The notes below the pieces were generated by a model that ran no database searches, was not told the DNA's origin, and was given only the letters and a program-made list of their open reading frames with translations. 64,000 bases of DNA from CAVVIG01 sp050249955 (GTDB lineage: Bacteria > Acidobacteriota > Vicinamibacteria > Vicinamibacterales > CAVVIG01). This document shows positions 38,854 through 47,623 of this stretch, piece by piece (positions within the stretch are counted from its first letter, which is position 1; every line of letters starts with the position of its first letter). The stretch lies in assembly GCA_050249955.1 (NCBI GenBank), contig JBFWPN010000003.1, positions 124,001 through 188,000 on the forward strand, read 5' to 3'. The position numbers and the translations under genes are program-made.

Positions 38854-40629
38854 ATGCGATTCAGACAGGCGCCGCTGCTGCTGACACTGGCGCTTCTCGC
38901 TGGCTGCGGCGCAGCCCCGGATTCCCCGCGCGCCACGCTCCCTTCCTCGCGCGGCACCAGCGACCCGGCAGGCCAGGCCGACGGGCCGGCCCCTGGCGAG
39001 TGGTTCGTCGACCGTGCGGAAGAGACCGGGCTCGCGTTCACCCATTTCAACGGCATGACCGGGAAGTTCTACCAGCCCGAGATCATGGCTCCCGGAGCTG
39101 CGCTCTTCGACCTCGACAACGACGGCGATCTGGACGTGTACCTGGTGCAGGGGCAGATGCTCGGCTCGGGCACGCCGCTGATTCCGCCGCCACCCGGCCC
39201 CCTCGGCGATCGGCTGTTCAGGAACGACCTGCGGGTGGCTGCCGACGGCACGCGCACGCTCCGCTTCACCGACGTCACCGCCCAGAGCGGCATCCACGCG
39301 CGCGGCTACGGCATGGGCGTCGCCGCAGGCGACATCGACAACGACGGCTTCACCGACCTCTACCTCACCGGCTTCGGGCGGAACCAGCTGTTCCGCAACA
39401 ACGGCAACGGCACGTTCACCGATGCGACGACGACGTCGGGCACCGGCGACCCGGTGAACTGGGGTGTCTCCGCCTCGTTCCTCGACTACGACCGCGATGG
39501 CTGGCTCGACCTGTTCGTCGGCAACTACCTGAATTACACGCTGCAGACCCACACACCCTGCTTCGGCCCGTCCGGTGCCCCCGACTACTGCCGTCCCGAG
39601 GTGTACGGCGCGCAGCCGAACCGGCTGTACCGCAACACCGGCAAGGGTCGGTTCACCGACGTGACGATTGCCTCCGGGGTGGCGCGCGCGTTCGGCCCGG
39701 CGCTCGGCTCGATTGCCGCCGACCTGAACAACGACGGCTGGCTCGATCTCTTCGTCACCAACGACGAGCAGGAAAACCAGCTCTGGATCAACCAGCAGGA
39801 CGGTACCTTCGTGAACACGGCGCTCGCGGCCGGTGCGGCACTGGGGGCATCTGGCGAGCGCAAGGCCAACATGGGCGTGGACGCGGGCGACTTCGACCAG
39901 GACGGTGACGAGGACCTCTTCGTCACCGAGCTGATCAGCCAGGGCAGCTCGCTGTGGGTGAACGACGGCACCGGCCAGTTCGAGGAGCAGAGCGCACGCC
40001 TGGGGATCCGCGGACCCAGCCTGCCGTACACCGGCTTCGGCACGGCCTGGTTCGACATCGACAACGACGGGTGGCTCGACCTGCTCGCGGTGAACGGCGA
40101 CGTGAACCAGAACGTCAAGACGCTCGCGCGCGCGGACAACCCGTTCCCGCTCGGCCAGCGCCGCCAGCTGCTGCGCAACACCGGCGGCCGGTTCGAGGAC
40201 GTGTCGGACCGGGCGGGCGCGACGTTCGCGTCGCCCGAGGTGGGGCGCGGCGCCGCGTTCGGCGACGTGGACAACGACGGCGACACCGACGTGCTGGTCA
40301 TGAACGGCGCCGGCCCGGTGCGCCTGCTCGTCAACCAGGTCGGTTCGCGCCAGCACTGGGTGGGGCTGCGGCTCGTGCCCAGGGGCAGCACACGCGATGC
40401 GCTCGGCGCTCGCGTGGAACTGCTCCGCGCGGACCGCCCCACGCTGATCCGACGGTCACGCGCCGACGGCAGCTACGCGTCGGCGAACGACCCGCGCGTG
40501 CTCGCGGGCCTGGGGGCGGCCTCCACGTCGCCACGCGTCCGCGTGCGCTGGCCCGACGGCACCACCGAGGAGTGGCCGTCCGTGCCGATCGATCGCTACA
40601 CGACGCTCGTGCAGGGTAGCCCGCGATGA
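38854..40629 (+). CDS. FG-GAP/ASPIC-UnbV (CRTAC1-type) lipoprotein
   Basis: The 591-residue protein has a lipobox (LALLAGC at residue 19) and a beta-propeller of FG-GAP repeats with calcium-binding loops such as DLDNDGDLDVYL, DIDNDGFTDLYL, DYDRDGWLDLFV, DLNNDGWLDLFV, DFDQDGDEDLFV and DVDNDGDTDVLV. The C-terminus is an ASPIC/UnbV domain (HWVGLRLVPRGSTRDALGAR, then RADGSYASANDPRVLAGLGA and VRVRWPDGTTEEW). These exported proteins are abundant in Acidobacteriota and presumably bind glycans or proteins at the surface. Its TGA overlaps the ATG of the TPR gene, the first of two ATGA junctions in this operon. Confidence 0.9.
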   Translation: MRFRQAPLLLTLALLAGCGAAPDSPRATLPSSRGTSDPAGQADGPAPGEWFVDRAEETGLAFTHFNGMTGKFYQPEIMAPGAALFDLDNDGDLDVYLVQGQMLGSGTPLIPPPPGPLGDRLFRNDLRVAADGTRTLRFTDVTAQSGIHARGYGMGVAAGDIDNDGFTDLYLTGFGRNQLFRNNGNGTFTDATTTSGTGDPVNWGVSASFLDYDRDGWLDLFVGNYLNYTLQTHTPCFGPSGAPDYCRPEVYGAQPNRLYRNTGKGRFTDVTIASGVARAFGPALGSIAADLNNDGWLDLFVTNDEQENQLWINQQDGTFVNTALAAGAALGASGERKANMGVDAGDFDQDGDEDLFVTELISQGSSLWVNDGTGQFEEQSARLGIRGPSLPYTGFGTAWFDIDNDGWLDLLAVNGDVNQNVKTLARADNPFPLGQRRQLLRNTGGRFEDVSDRAGATFASPEVGRGAAFGDVDNDGDTDVLVMNGAGPVRLLVNQVGSRQHWVGLRLVPRGSTRDALGARVELLRADRPTLIRRSRADGSYASANDPRVLAGLGAASTSPRVRVRWPDGTTEEWPSVPIDRYTTLVQGSPR

Positions 40630-41996
40630 GGATGCGGGCGACCCTCGGCCAGGGCACGATGACCATCTGGCTCGCGGCGCTTGCCGCGTCCGGATGCTCC
40701 GGCAGTGCCGAACCGCCACGCGCTTCGCCGTCTCGGAACGACGGTTCGTCAGCCCCGGCGTCAGTGCCCCTCGAACCGGTCCGCCTGCCCGACCTGTCGG
40801 CGGTCGCGGCCCCGGTCCGCACGCAGATCACGTCACGCGAGGCGAGCCTGCGGGCAGGGCTCGGCGATGCCAGCCTCGCGGCGGCCGACCGGGCCAGGCT
40901 GTACGCCGACCTGGGACACGTGCTGCTCGCCTCAACCTTCTTCGACGAAGCGATCCTCTGCTATCGGCACGCCGCCGCGCTCGAGCCGACCGAACCTGGC
41001 TGGAGTTACCTGCTCGGGCACGCGGCACTGCGCAAGGGTGACCGCGACGCCGCCGCGCTCGCCTTCGAACGCACCACACTCCTCCGGCCTTCGTACGTGC
41101 CGGCGCTCGTCTGGCTCGGTGACATGCACCTGGACCGCGGACAGACCGACGCGGCGCGCGCCGCCTTCGACCGTGCCGTGGCGCAGGAGCCCGACTCCGC
41201 CGCCGCCCGCTTCGGCGCGGGGCGCGCCGCCATGGCCGCGCGCGACTACGCCGCGGCAGTCGCCCATTTCGAACAGGCGCTGCGCACGGATCCCACCGCC
41301 ACGGCCATCCACTACCCGCTCGCCATGGCCTACCGGCAGACCGGCCAGGGCACGAAGGCCGAGGCACTGCTGCAGCGGCGCGGCACTGTCGCCCCGGCGA
41401 TGGCCGATCCGCTCCTGCAGGTGGCGGAGGTGGTACTCGACAGCGCCGTCTCTCATGAAGCGGTGGGCATGCAGGCGCTCCGCCGTCAGGACTGGGCTGG
41501 AGCGATCCAGGCGTTCCGGCGCGGACTCGAGGTGGCGCCCGGCGACCCTTCGCTCCGCTACTGGATGGCCAGCGCGATGATCGCGTCAGGCGATGCTGCG
41601 GGGGCCGAGCGCGAGTTCACCGAGGTCGTCCGGCAACATCCGGACTACGCCCGCGCGCACTTCAGCCTCGGTGCCATCGCCGATCAGCGCGGACGACATC
41701 AGGAGGCGCTCCAGTCGTACGCAGCCGCGGTGCGCCACGCCCCGAACATGCCCGACGCCCGCCTGCGCCTCGCCGAGTCACTGCGCGCGGCCGGGCGCAC
41801 GCGTGAGGCGATGGAGCACTACGAAGCTGCCGTCTCCCTCGATCCCGGCGCACCGCAGGCCTGGCTTGGGGGTGCCCAGGCCCTCCTGGCCCTCGGCGAT
41901 CGGGCGAAAGCGGCCGACTGGCTCGCGCGCGGCCGGCGACTGCACCCGGCACACCCGGCTCTGGCCAGGCTCCAGGCCGACCTCGGCACACCATGA
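40626..41996 (+). CDS. TPR lipoprotein
   Basis: The 456-residue protein has a lipoprotein signal (IWLAALAASGCSGSA) and at least nine tetratricopeptide repeats from about residue 85 to 450, for example FDEAILCYRHAAALEPTEPG, TDAARAAFDRAVAQEPDSAA, YAAAVAHFEQALRTDPTATA and TREAMEHYEAAVSLDPGAPQ. TPRs form a superhelix that binds peptides, so it may be an adaptor for the FG-GAP/ASPIC protein encoded upstream, with which it overlaps as ATGA. It also overlaps the glycosyltransferase gene downstream in the same way, so all three are translated together. Confidence 0.9.
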   Translation: MRMRATLGQGTMTIWLAALAASGCSGSAEPPRASPSRNDGSSAPASVPLEPVRLPDLSAVAAPVRTQITSREASLRAGLGDASLAAADRARLYADLGHVLLASTFFDEAILCYRHAAALEPTEPGWSYLLGHAALRKGDRDAAALAFERTTLLRPSYVPALVWLGDMHLDRGQTDAARAAFDRAVAQEPDSAAARFGAGRAAMAARDYAAAVAHFEQALRTDPTATAIHYPLAMAYRQTGQGTKAEALLQRRGTVAPAMADPLLQVAEVVLDSAVSHEAVGMQALRRQDWAGAIQAFRRGLEVAPGDPSLRYWMASAMIASGDAAGAEREFTEVVRQHPDYARAHFSLGAIADQRGRHQEALQSYAAAVRHAPNMPDARLRLAESLRAAGRTREAMEHYEAAVSLDPGAPQAWLGGAQALLALGDRAKAADWLARGRRLHPAHPALARLQADLGTP

Positions 41997-43603
41997 CGAT
42001 CGTGAGCCACTCCTCACCGCCGCCGGCGAAACAGCCGGATGTTCCCTCCCCAGCGGCGCGGCTCGCCTGGCTGCTCAGTGGCGCCGTGTGCGTGCTCGCG
42101 GTCCTCGCCACCTGGAAGGTGTTCTGGAGCCAGGATGGCGACGCGGCGGTCTACTGGGTCTACGCGCGGAGCATGTGGCAGGACGGCCCCTTCCGCTTCG
42201 CGCACGCGCCGGTCAGCTACGGCGCCACGTCGCCCGCCTGGGCGCTGGTGCTCTCCCTGGCCTCGCTGCCGTCCGGCGGCGCCAGCATCCTGGCCTGGAA
42301 GCTCGCGGGCGCCCTCGCGCTGCTCGTCCTCGCCGCCACGGTCTGGGTCTTCGCGCGTCGCCTGACGGGTTCACCGCTCGAAGCGGCGGGTGCGGCTGCG
42401 CTCGTCGCGCTCCACCCCGGGCTGCGCCTCTTTGCGGTGTCCAGCTACGAAACGCCGTTCTTCGCGGCACTCGTGGCCAATGCGGCCCTCGCCACCACCC
42501 TGCTGCCGTCATCTGCGCTGCGCCCACGCACGATGACCTACGCGCTGCTCTCGCTGGCGGTGCTCCCCCTCGGCCGTCCCGAGGGCCTGCTCGTCGCCGG
42601 TGGCCTCTCGGCGGTGATCCTCGCGCGGCACCGGTCGATTCGGGTGGCCGGGCTGCTGGCGCTCACGCTCGTGCCCTTCCTCGCCTTCGCCGCCTGGATG
42701 CATGGCCGGACCGGCCTGTGGGTCCCCTCGTCTGTCGCCGCCCGCCAGATGATGAGCGCGGTCGGTGACACGTACCTGACGCCGGCGGCGCCGCCGCTCG
42801 TGGTGGCGCGCGGCGTCGGCCTGCTGTTCGACGGCCCTCCCGGATTCCGGATCATCAGCCTCGGCGTACAGGCGCTGCTCGTCGCGCTGGGCCTGCACGC
42901 CCTGCAGCGCACGCGCCCAGCCTTCGTCTGGTCCTACGTCGTCCTCGGGACCCTGCTGGCGGTCGGCCTCACGCTGAACAATCCCGGGTACTACCTGATG
43001 CGCTATGCGATGCCGATGCTGCCTTTCGCGGCGGTCGCCATGGTGCACGGCGCCGGCACGCTCTTCAGCAGGCTCTCGCCACGTCTCCGGCACGCCGCTG
43101 TCCCCGTGGCGCTGGCCCTCGGCGTCATCACGGTGGGCGGACAACTGTACGGTTCCGTACAGGCTGCCACTGGTCCGCGGCGCGCGCCAATCGACGTACT
43201 CGACGCCAGCGGCGCCGAGACGCTGAACCCGCTCCTGGCTCCGTCGGACGTGGTGCTCACCTACGAAGTGCAGACGGCCTATCACCTGAACGTGCGGGTG
43301 GTCAGCGCGGACGGCATCGTGGGCGGGGAGATCCTCCCCTACCTGCGGACCGGCGACCTGCGGGCCTTCCTCCGCGATCAGCACATCACGGTGGTGCTGA
43401 CGGCGACCGCCTACGAGTACCGCTCGGTCTACAGGAACACGCTGCTCGAGACGCTCGCACAGCGCGATGCCACGATCGGCGTCGGTGAGACGGTCACCAT
43501 CGCGGACATCACCTTCCGGAAGATCGCCGCGCAGCCGCGCCCGGAGGGCTCGGCGTTCTGGCGGGGGGCCTACGCGGTCGTGCCGGTCAGCGGCGGGGCA
43601 TGA
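41993..43603 (+). CDS. polytopic GT-C-type glycosyltransferase-like membrane protein
   Basis: The 536-residue protein has about nine to eleven transmembrane helices (for example LAWLLSGAVCVLAVLATW, AGALALLVLAATVWVFA, LGTLLAVGLTLN and AAVPVALALGVITVGG) and, in the first external loop, SQDGDAAVYWVYARSMWQDG, with acidic residues placed like the catalytic Asp of GT-C enzymes that use polyprenyl-linked sugars. The last 140 residues are a soluble domain (VVLTYEVQTAYHLNVRVVSA). It may mannosylate or otherwise modify the co-encoded lipoproteins; this is inference from the shared operon. Its 3' end overlaps the convergent SCO gene by 17 bp. Confidence 0.8.
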   Translation: MTIVSHSSPPPAKQPDVPSPAARLAWLLSGAVCVLAVLATWKVFWSQDGDAAVYWVYARSMWQDGPFRFAHAPVSYGATSPAWALVLSLASLPSGGASILAWKLAGALALLVLAATVWVFARRLTGSPLEAAGAAALVALHPGLRLFAVSSYETPFFAALVANAALATTLLPSSALRPRTMTYALLSLAVLPLGRPEGLLVAGGLSAVILARHRSIRVAGLLALTLVPFLAFAAWMHGRTGLWVPSSVAARQMMSAVGDTYLTPAAPPLVVARGVGLLFDGPPGFRIISLGVQALLVALGLHALQRTRPAFVWSYVVLGTLLAVGLTLNNPGYYLMRYAMPMLPFAAVAMVHGAGTLFSRLSPRLRHAAVPVALALGVITVGGQLYGSVQAATGPRRAPIDVLDASGAETLNPLLAPSDVVLTYEVQTAYHLNVRVVSADGIVGGEILPYLRTGDLRAFLRDQHITVVLTATAYEYRSVYRNTLLETLAQRDATIGVGETVTIADITFRKIAAQPRPEGSAFWRGAYAVVPVSGGA

Positions 43604-44468
43604 GCCCGGCGACGACATCGCCGAGCTGCGTGGCGGTGAACTGATTCCCCTCGATGTTCGCCAGCAGGCGGCCATCGCGCCCGATGATCGCCGTGTGCAG
43701 CGAGTGGTCCATCAGCCCCTCGTTCGAGAACGCATGGACCCCGAACAGGCTGCACGCGCGTTCGACCGCATCTGCCCCGCCGGTCAGGAAGCGCCACGTC
43801 TCGGGGTTCGCGTTCCACTGGCGGGCATACGCCGCCATCACGGCCGGCGTGTCATGCGTCGGGTCGAAGGTCACCGTGAGCAGCACGAGGTCGCGCCCCA
43901 GTTCCCGCGCAAACCGCTTCTGCAGCACACCGAAGTGATTGGCCAGACGCAGGCAGAAGTTCGGCAACGCGCAGGTCGTGTAGACGAAGTTCGCCACGAC
44001 CACCTTGCCGCGGAACTGCGAGAGCGACACCGACCGTTCCCGCTGATCCACTAACGTGAAGTCGGGCACCGGCGCGCCAACCTCCACCGGCTCCACCCGG
44101 GGCCGCCCCCGTGCACCGGCCAGGTCGCTCAGGAGCTTGAGTCGGTTCGCACTGAACGGGTCCTGCTCGGTGTTCGCGTAGCGGACGATGGCGATGCGCG
44201 TGGCGTACGACGTAGCGCGCTCGACCACCAGCGTGAACGCCACGACCACGCCTGGCGAGAGGTCGCGCAACTCCGACCCCTGCCTCACCTCGAAGGGCAT
44301 CGTCATTGCCTGCATGTAGTTCGGGATCGCGTCGATCGACGCCACGAAGGTGCGCGAGGCGGGGTTCACGCTGACCACCATGCCGCGCACGGCGTACTCG
44401 TCGGCCGCACCGAGCCAGGCCGGGACGACGGCGAACAGCAGCAGCAGCCAGCACAGGCGCGCGCGCAT
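43587..44468 (-). CDS. CusF-like domain fused to SCO1/SenC copper chaperone
   Basis: The 293-residue product has a signal peptide, a CusF-like domain (about residues 28-85: GMVVSVNPASRTFVASIDAI, NYMQAMTMPFEV, SPGVVVAFTLVVE) with the AMTMPF copper motif, and a SCO thioredoxin-fold domain (about 130-290: FTLVDQRERSVSLSQFRGKV, YTTCALPNFC, TVTFDPTHDTPAVM, MDHSLHTAIIG). The cysteines are spaced C-x5-C (Cys166, Cys172) instead of the usual CxxxC. SCO proteins load copper into the CuA site of cytochrome oxidase. The start ATG overlaps the upstream gene stop as TGATG; GTG at 44471 is an alternative. GGAGGGTGGAG precedes it. Confidence 0.9.
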   Translation of the reverse strand: MRARLCWLLLLFAVVPAWLGAADEYAVRGMVVSVNPASRTFVASIDAIPNYMQAMTMPFEVRQGSELRDLSPGVVVAFTLVVERATSYATRIAIVRYANTEQDPFSANRLKLLSDLAGARGRPRVEPVEVGAPVPDFTLVDQRERSVSLSQFRGKVVVANFVYTTCALPNFCLRLANHFGVLQKRFARELGRDLVLLTVTFDPTHDTPAVMAAYARQWNANPETWRFLTGGADAVERACSLFGVHAFSNEGLMDHSLHTAIIGRDGRLLANIEGNQFTATQLGDVVAGLMPRR

Positions 44469-47044
44469 CACTCCACCCTCCTGGAACCTCCGAGCCTGAT
44501 CGCCTGGCGCACGATCGGCATCGGAGCGCCCCCCTCCTCGATGGCGTATGCCCGATTGGCGGGCACGCGGCCGAAGCGCTGTCGTGCGTTGGCCGCCGGC
44601 CAGAACACCTCGAGGTCGACGATGCGGGCCTTCGGGCCGAGGCCGATGTGCTGCTCGAGGGGTGACGACCCGAACGTGCCGCCGCCACCCACCAGCCGGT
44701 GGATGGTGCGCGTGGTCCCGCCGTTCTCGACCGTCACGCTGATGCGTGCGCCGAAAGCCGAGCGGTTGGTCTTCACGCCGGTGAGCTTGAGCGCGATCCA
44801 GTCGTTGCCGTGGCCGGGGTTCTCGAAGACGCGCATCGCGTGGCTGTCGGCCGGTGTCGCGCCGCCGATCTCGGCGACGATGTCCTCGTCGCCGTCGAAG
44901 TCGAGGTCGGCGAAGGCGATGCCGTGCCCCTTGTGGATCTCGCCGGTGCCCGAGGAGGCGGTCACGTCGATGAAGCGGCCGCCGTTGTTCCGGAGGAGCA
45001 CGTGCGGGGCGACCGAGGCGTACGAGGGGGTCCCCATGCCGAGGTACATGTCGAGGAGACCGTCATTGTCCAGGTCGCCGAAGTTGGCGCCCATGGGCAT
45101 GAAGACCCGGTCGAGGGCGGCGGCGCGGGTGACGTCCTCGAACGTGCCGTTGCCCCGGTTGCGATACAGCTTCAGCGTCGGCGCGTTGTGCGGGAGCCCG
45201 AGGTAGGTGCGCGCCGTGTCGTCGACCGACATGAAGTAGCTGGTGGCGAAGAGGTCGAGCCAGCCGTCGTTGTCGTAGTCGAAGAACCAGGCCGTGAAGC
45301 CCCGGCCCGGCCCCGGGACGCCGGCGGCGATGGCGCGTTCGGTGAACGTGTTGTCGTGGTTGTTGCGGTAGAGCAGGTTCGGCCCGTCGTAGTTCGAGAC
45401 GTAGAAGTCGACGAAGCCGTCGTTGTCGTAGTCGCCGGCGGTGGTGCTCTTCGCGAAGGTCTGGCGGTTCACGCCCGCACGGGCGGCGATGTCGGTGAAG
45501 TGCCCCGTGCCGTCGTTCAGGAAGAGCTGCGCCCGCGCGTCCTCGTTACCGACGAAGAGGTCCAGCCAGCCGTCGTTGTTGATATCGGCCCAGGCGCCGG
45601 CCTGCGAGGCCGTGACCGGCGTGGCCAGTCCGGCCGCCGCCGTGACGTCGGTGAACGTGCCGTCGCAGTTGTTCCGGAGCAGCGAGCGGCGCTGCGCCAC
45701 CTCCCAGCCGCCGCGTTGTACGAGGACATCGGTGCAGCGATCGTTGTCGTAGTCCGCCTGGATGATGCTGAGGCCCCCCACCTGGTCGCGCAGGCCAGCG
45801 GCCGGCCCGCGCTCGGCGTACGTGCCGTCGCCCTTCGCGGCGAAGTAGTGCAGGGGGCCGCAACTGTAGAAGTTCGACGTCATCACGTCGAACCGGCCCG
45901 AGTTGGCCAGGTCGTCCACGATGACGCCTCCCGCGGAGGCGAAGACGTCGAGCCCCATCGACGGCGCCACGTCCACGAACCGACCGACATCTTCAGGGGA
46001 GGCGAAAGCCGACGCCGGGATTCGGTGACGCTCCGGCACGCGGTCGGGCCATGACCCGAGCGCCATGTGCGCCAGGTTCAGCAGCCAACGCCCTTCGGGA
46101 TCATCGGGACGGCGTTCGAGGAAGGTCGTGAAGAGCGCAGCCGCCCTGTCCAAGTCAGCCCGCTTCGCGTAGGCGACACCGGGTCGTGGAGGCAGCAGGC
46201 ACAGTTCCCCGGGCTGCCGGAAGACGGCGTTGTCCATCGCCGCCTTGTGCATGAGGGCGACAGCGAGCATCTCCTCCACCTGGGGCACCGCCGTCGGCAC
46301 GCTCGCGACCGCGATCCGATAGGCCGCGTCGTAGTGCTCCACGGCGCGGGACATCGACCCCTGGTAGGCAAGCACCTGTGCCATGCCGAGGTGGGCCTGC
46401 ATCAGTTCGAAGGGAGGACGGCTGCTGCGGAAGGTGGCCGCCTCGGGCGAGAAGAACCGTTCGAACAGCTCGGTTCCGGCCGTCAGCGAGTCCTGCCGCG
46501 CCTGGCAGATCGTCCGCGGGCTCTCGTTCCAGTTCGCTGCCTTCGGAAAGTCGCGCAGGAGCGCTTCCGCCTCGGGCAGGCCGCCGATGTCGGGCACGAA
46601 CTTCACCGCACCGATGCCACTGATCGCAGCGAAGCTCACCGGGTTGATGGGTGTGGGCTGCCCTGGAAGATCGCTGACCAGCTCGAAGACGGCGAAGCCG
46701 GTCGCGACCGGGGCCACCGGCGAGAACTGCCCGGGCTTCAGTCCCTGCAGGACCAGACGCACCGGTTCCCGCAGGGATGCCAGGTCCAGCCGCCCCAGCA
46801 GTCCGCCTGACACGGCGCTGGGGTCGATGGACACCTCCCGCGCCACCGTCGCGAAGGCCTCGCCACGATCGAGCCGCTCGCGGACGACCGTGGCCTCGGG
46901 CGCCGTCCCGACGACGATCATGCGCAGCGTGACCGCCTGCGGCACCTGCCCGGAAGTCGACGCGGGCTGGCCTGCCTGCGCCAGCAGGGCAACCCCGGCA
47001 GCCATCGCGGCAAGCCCGAGGGCGAGCGCGGTCCTGACGATCAT
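44468..47044 (-). CDS. parvulin-like / TPR / FG-GAP / ASPIC-UnbV fusion protein
   Basis: The 858-residue exported protein has a signal peptide (LALGLAAMAAGVALLAQAG), a parvulin-like segment (about residues 35-125: ERLDRGEAFATVAREVSIDP, SAVSGGLLGRLDLASL, LQGLKPGQFSPVAPVATGFA), a helical region with weak TPRs (about 150-330), then FG-GAP repeats (DYDNDRCTDVLV, DINNDGWLDLFV, DYDNDGFVDFYV, DYDNDGWLDLFA, DLDNDGLLDMYL) and an ASPIC/UnbV end (IALKLTGVKTNRSAFGARIS). The catalytic residues of parvulins are not all obvious, so it may be a chaperone-like fold. It ends in a TGATG overlap with the CusF-SCO gene. The ATG at 47044 is preferred for the signal peptide. Confidence 0.87.
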   Translation of the reverse strand: MIVRTALALGLAAMAAGVALLAQAGQPASTSGQVPQAVTLRMIVVGTAPEATVVRERLDRGEAFATVAREVSIDPSAVSGGLLGRLDLASLREPVRLVLQGLKPGQFSPVAPVATGFAVFELVSDLPGQPTPINPVSFAAISGIGAVKFVPDIGGLPEAEALLRDFPKAANWNESPRTICQARQDSLTAGTELFERFFSPEAATFRSSRPPFELMQAHLGMAQVLAYQGSMSRAVEHYDAAYRIAVASVPTAVPQVEEMLAVALMHKAAMDNAVFRQPGELCLLPPRPGVAYAKRADLDRAAALFTTFLERRPDDPEGRWLLNLAHMALGSWPDRVPERHRIPASAFASPEDVGRFVDVAPSMGLDVFASAGGVIVDDLANSGRFDVMTSNFYSCGPLHYFAAKGDGTYAERGPAAGLRDQVGGLSIIQADYDNDRCTDVLVQRGGWEVAQRRSLLRNNCDGTFTDVTAAAGLATPVTASQAGAWADINNDGWLDLFVGNEDARAQLFLNDGTGHFTDIAARAGVNRQTFAKSTTAGDYDNDGFVDFYVSNYDGPNLLYRNNHDNTFTERAIAAGVPGPGRGFTAWFFDYDNDGWLDLFATSYFMSVDDTARTYLGLPHNAPTLKLYRNRGNGTFEDVTRAAALDRVFMPMGANFGDLDNDGLLDMYLGMGTPSYASVAPHVLLRNNGGRFIDVTASSGTGEIHKGHGIAFADLDFDGDEDIVAEIGGATPADSHAMRVFENPGHGNDWIALKLTGVKTNRSAFGARISVTVENGGTTRTIHRLVGGGGTFGSSPLEQHIGLGPKARIVDLEVFWPAANARQRFGRVPANRAYAIEEGGAPMPIVRQAIRLGGSRRVE

Positions 47045-47177
47045 GCGCACCGGCGGAGTGTACCCCACAGGTATTTCCGTCTCACGAGGCTATATCTTGT
47101 GATAAGGTTGTGTTCACGGTTTCCCCCCAGCCGTTTGAAGTTCCAGTACTGGTTCACGTCCGGGAGGAAGTCCGTCA
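47045..47177. promoter_or_regulatory. divergent upstream region of the ASPIC fusion and PEP-CTERM genes
   Basis: The 133-bp gap holds an AT-rich patch unusual for this DNA, CTATATCTTGTGATAAGG near 47087-47104, a likely promoter core, and a perfect palindrome CCAGTACTGG at 47143-47152. TTCACG occurs twice, just before and just after these. The palindrome, about 25 bp upstream of the PEP-CTERM gene start, is a candidate operator. Confidence 0.35.
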
Positions 47178-47486
47178 ATGCCGTCCGATCCACTGCCGCC
47201 CTGTCGGGGCAGTCTCCCACTCCTGCTTTCGACCCTCACCGTCATCCCGATGTCGACCGCGTACGCGTCCCCCCTCGACCTTGGCGGCCACGCCGCGGAT
47301 GTGGCTGCGGCCTTCGCGAACCTGGGCGCCGCCCGTCATGCATGGCCCGTCGACGTCACCGCTCTGACCGCCAGCGTGATGACCGGGTTGACGACCATTC
47401 CCGAACCGGCCTCGTGCCTGCTCTTCGGCACCGGCGTCTCCGGCCTGCTCGCGCTCCGTCGCTTCCGCGCGCGCCGGCGCAGCTGA
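47178..47486 (+). CDS. PEP-CTERM mini-protein
   Basis: The 102-residue product has an N-terminal signal (SLPLLLSTLTVIPMSTAYAS), a mature part of only about 45 residues (PLDLGGHAADVAAAFANLGA and following), and a textbook PEP-CTERM sorting tail: IPEPAS at 74-79, a hydrophobic helix CLLFGTGVSGLLAL, and a basic end RRFRARRRS. Exosortase (EpsH/XrtA) would cleave near PEP and the protein would go to the surface or extracellular matrix. GGAGGAAG precedes the ATG at 47178. No exosortase gene is in the window. Its function is unknown. Confidence 0.8.
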   Translation: MPSDPLPPCRGSLPLLLSTLTVIPMSTAYASPLDLGGHAADVAAAFANLGAARHAWPVDVTALTASVMTGLTTIPEPASCLLFGTGVSGLLALRRFRARRRS

Positions 47487-47564
47487 CCTCGCCGCCGGAG
47501 CCGCGTCTCCGCCCAGGCCTCTCGGGAACCGGTTCACTGCCCTGCCGCGTCCTACCGTGGACGC

Positions 47565-47604
47565 GCCGCGTAGAATCCCCTCTGGGGTTCGAATCCCCCC
47601 ACTC
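47565..47604 (+). promoter_or_regulatory. alternative-stem leader before sugar dehydrogenase gene
   Basis: GAATCCCC, GGGGTTC and GAATCCCC occur in succession, so GGGGTTC can pair with either the upstream or downstream copy to give two competing hairpins 20-60 nt before the start at 47624. The middle, GGGTTCGAATCCC, mimics a tRNA T-arm, but no tRNA body surrounds it. Confidence 0.35.
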
Positions 47605-47623
47605 ACGCCTTGGAGAGTTCCTG

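Noticed and set aside
47571..47604. Possible tRNA gene ending GGGTTCGAATCCC
   Set aside because: No anticodon arm, D-arm or matching acceptor stem can be found upstream and there is no CCA; kept only as a leader structure.
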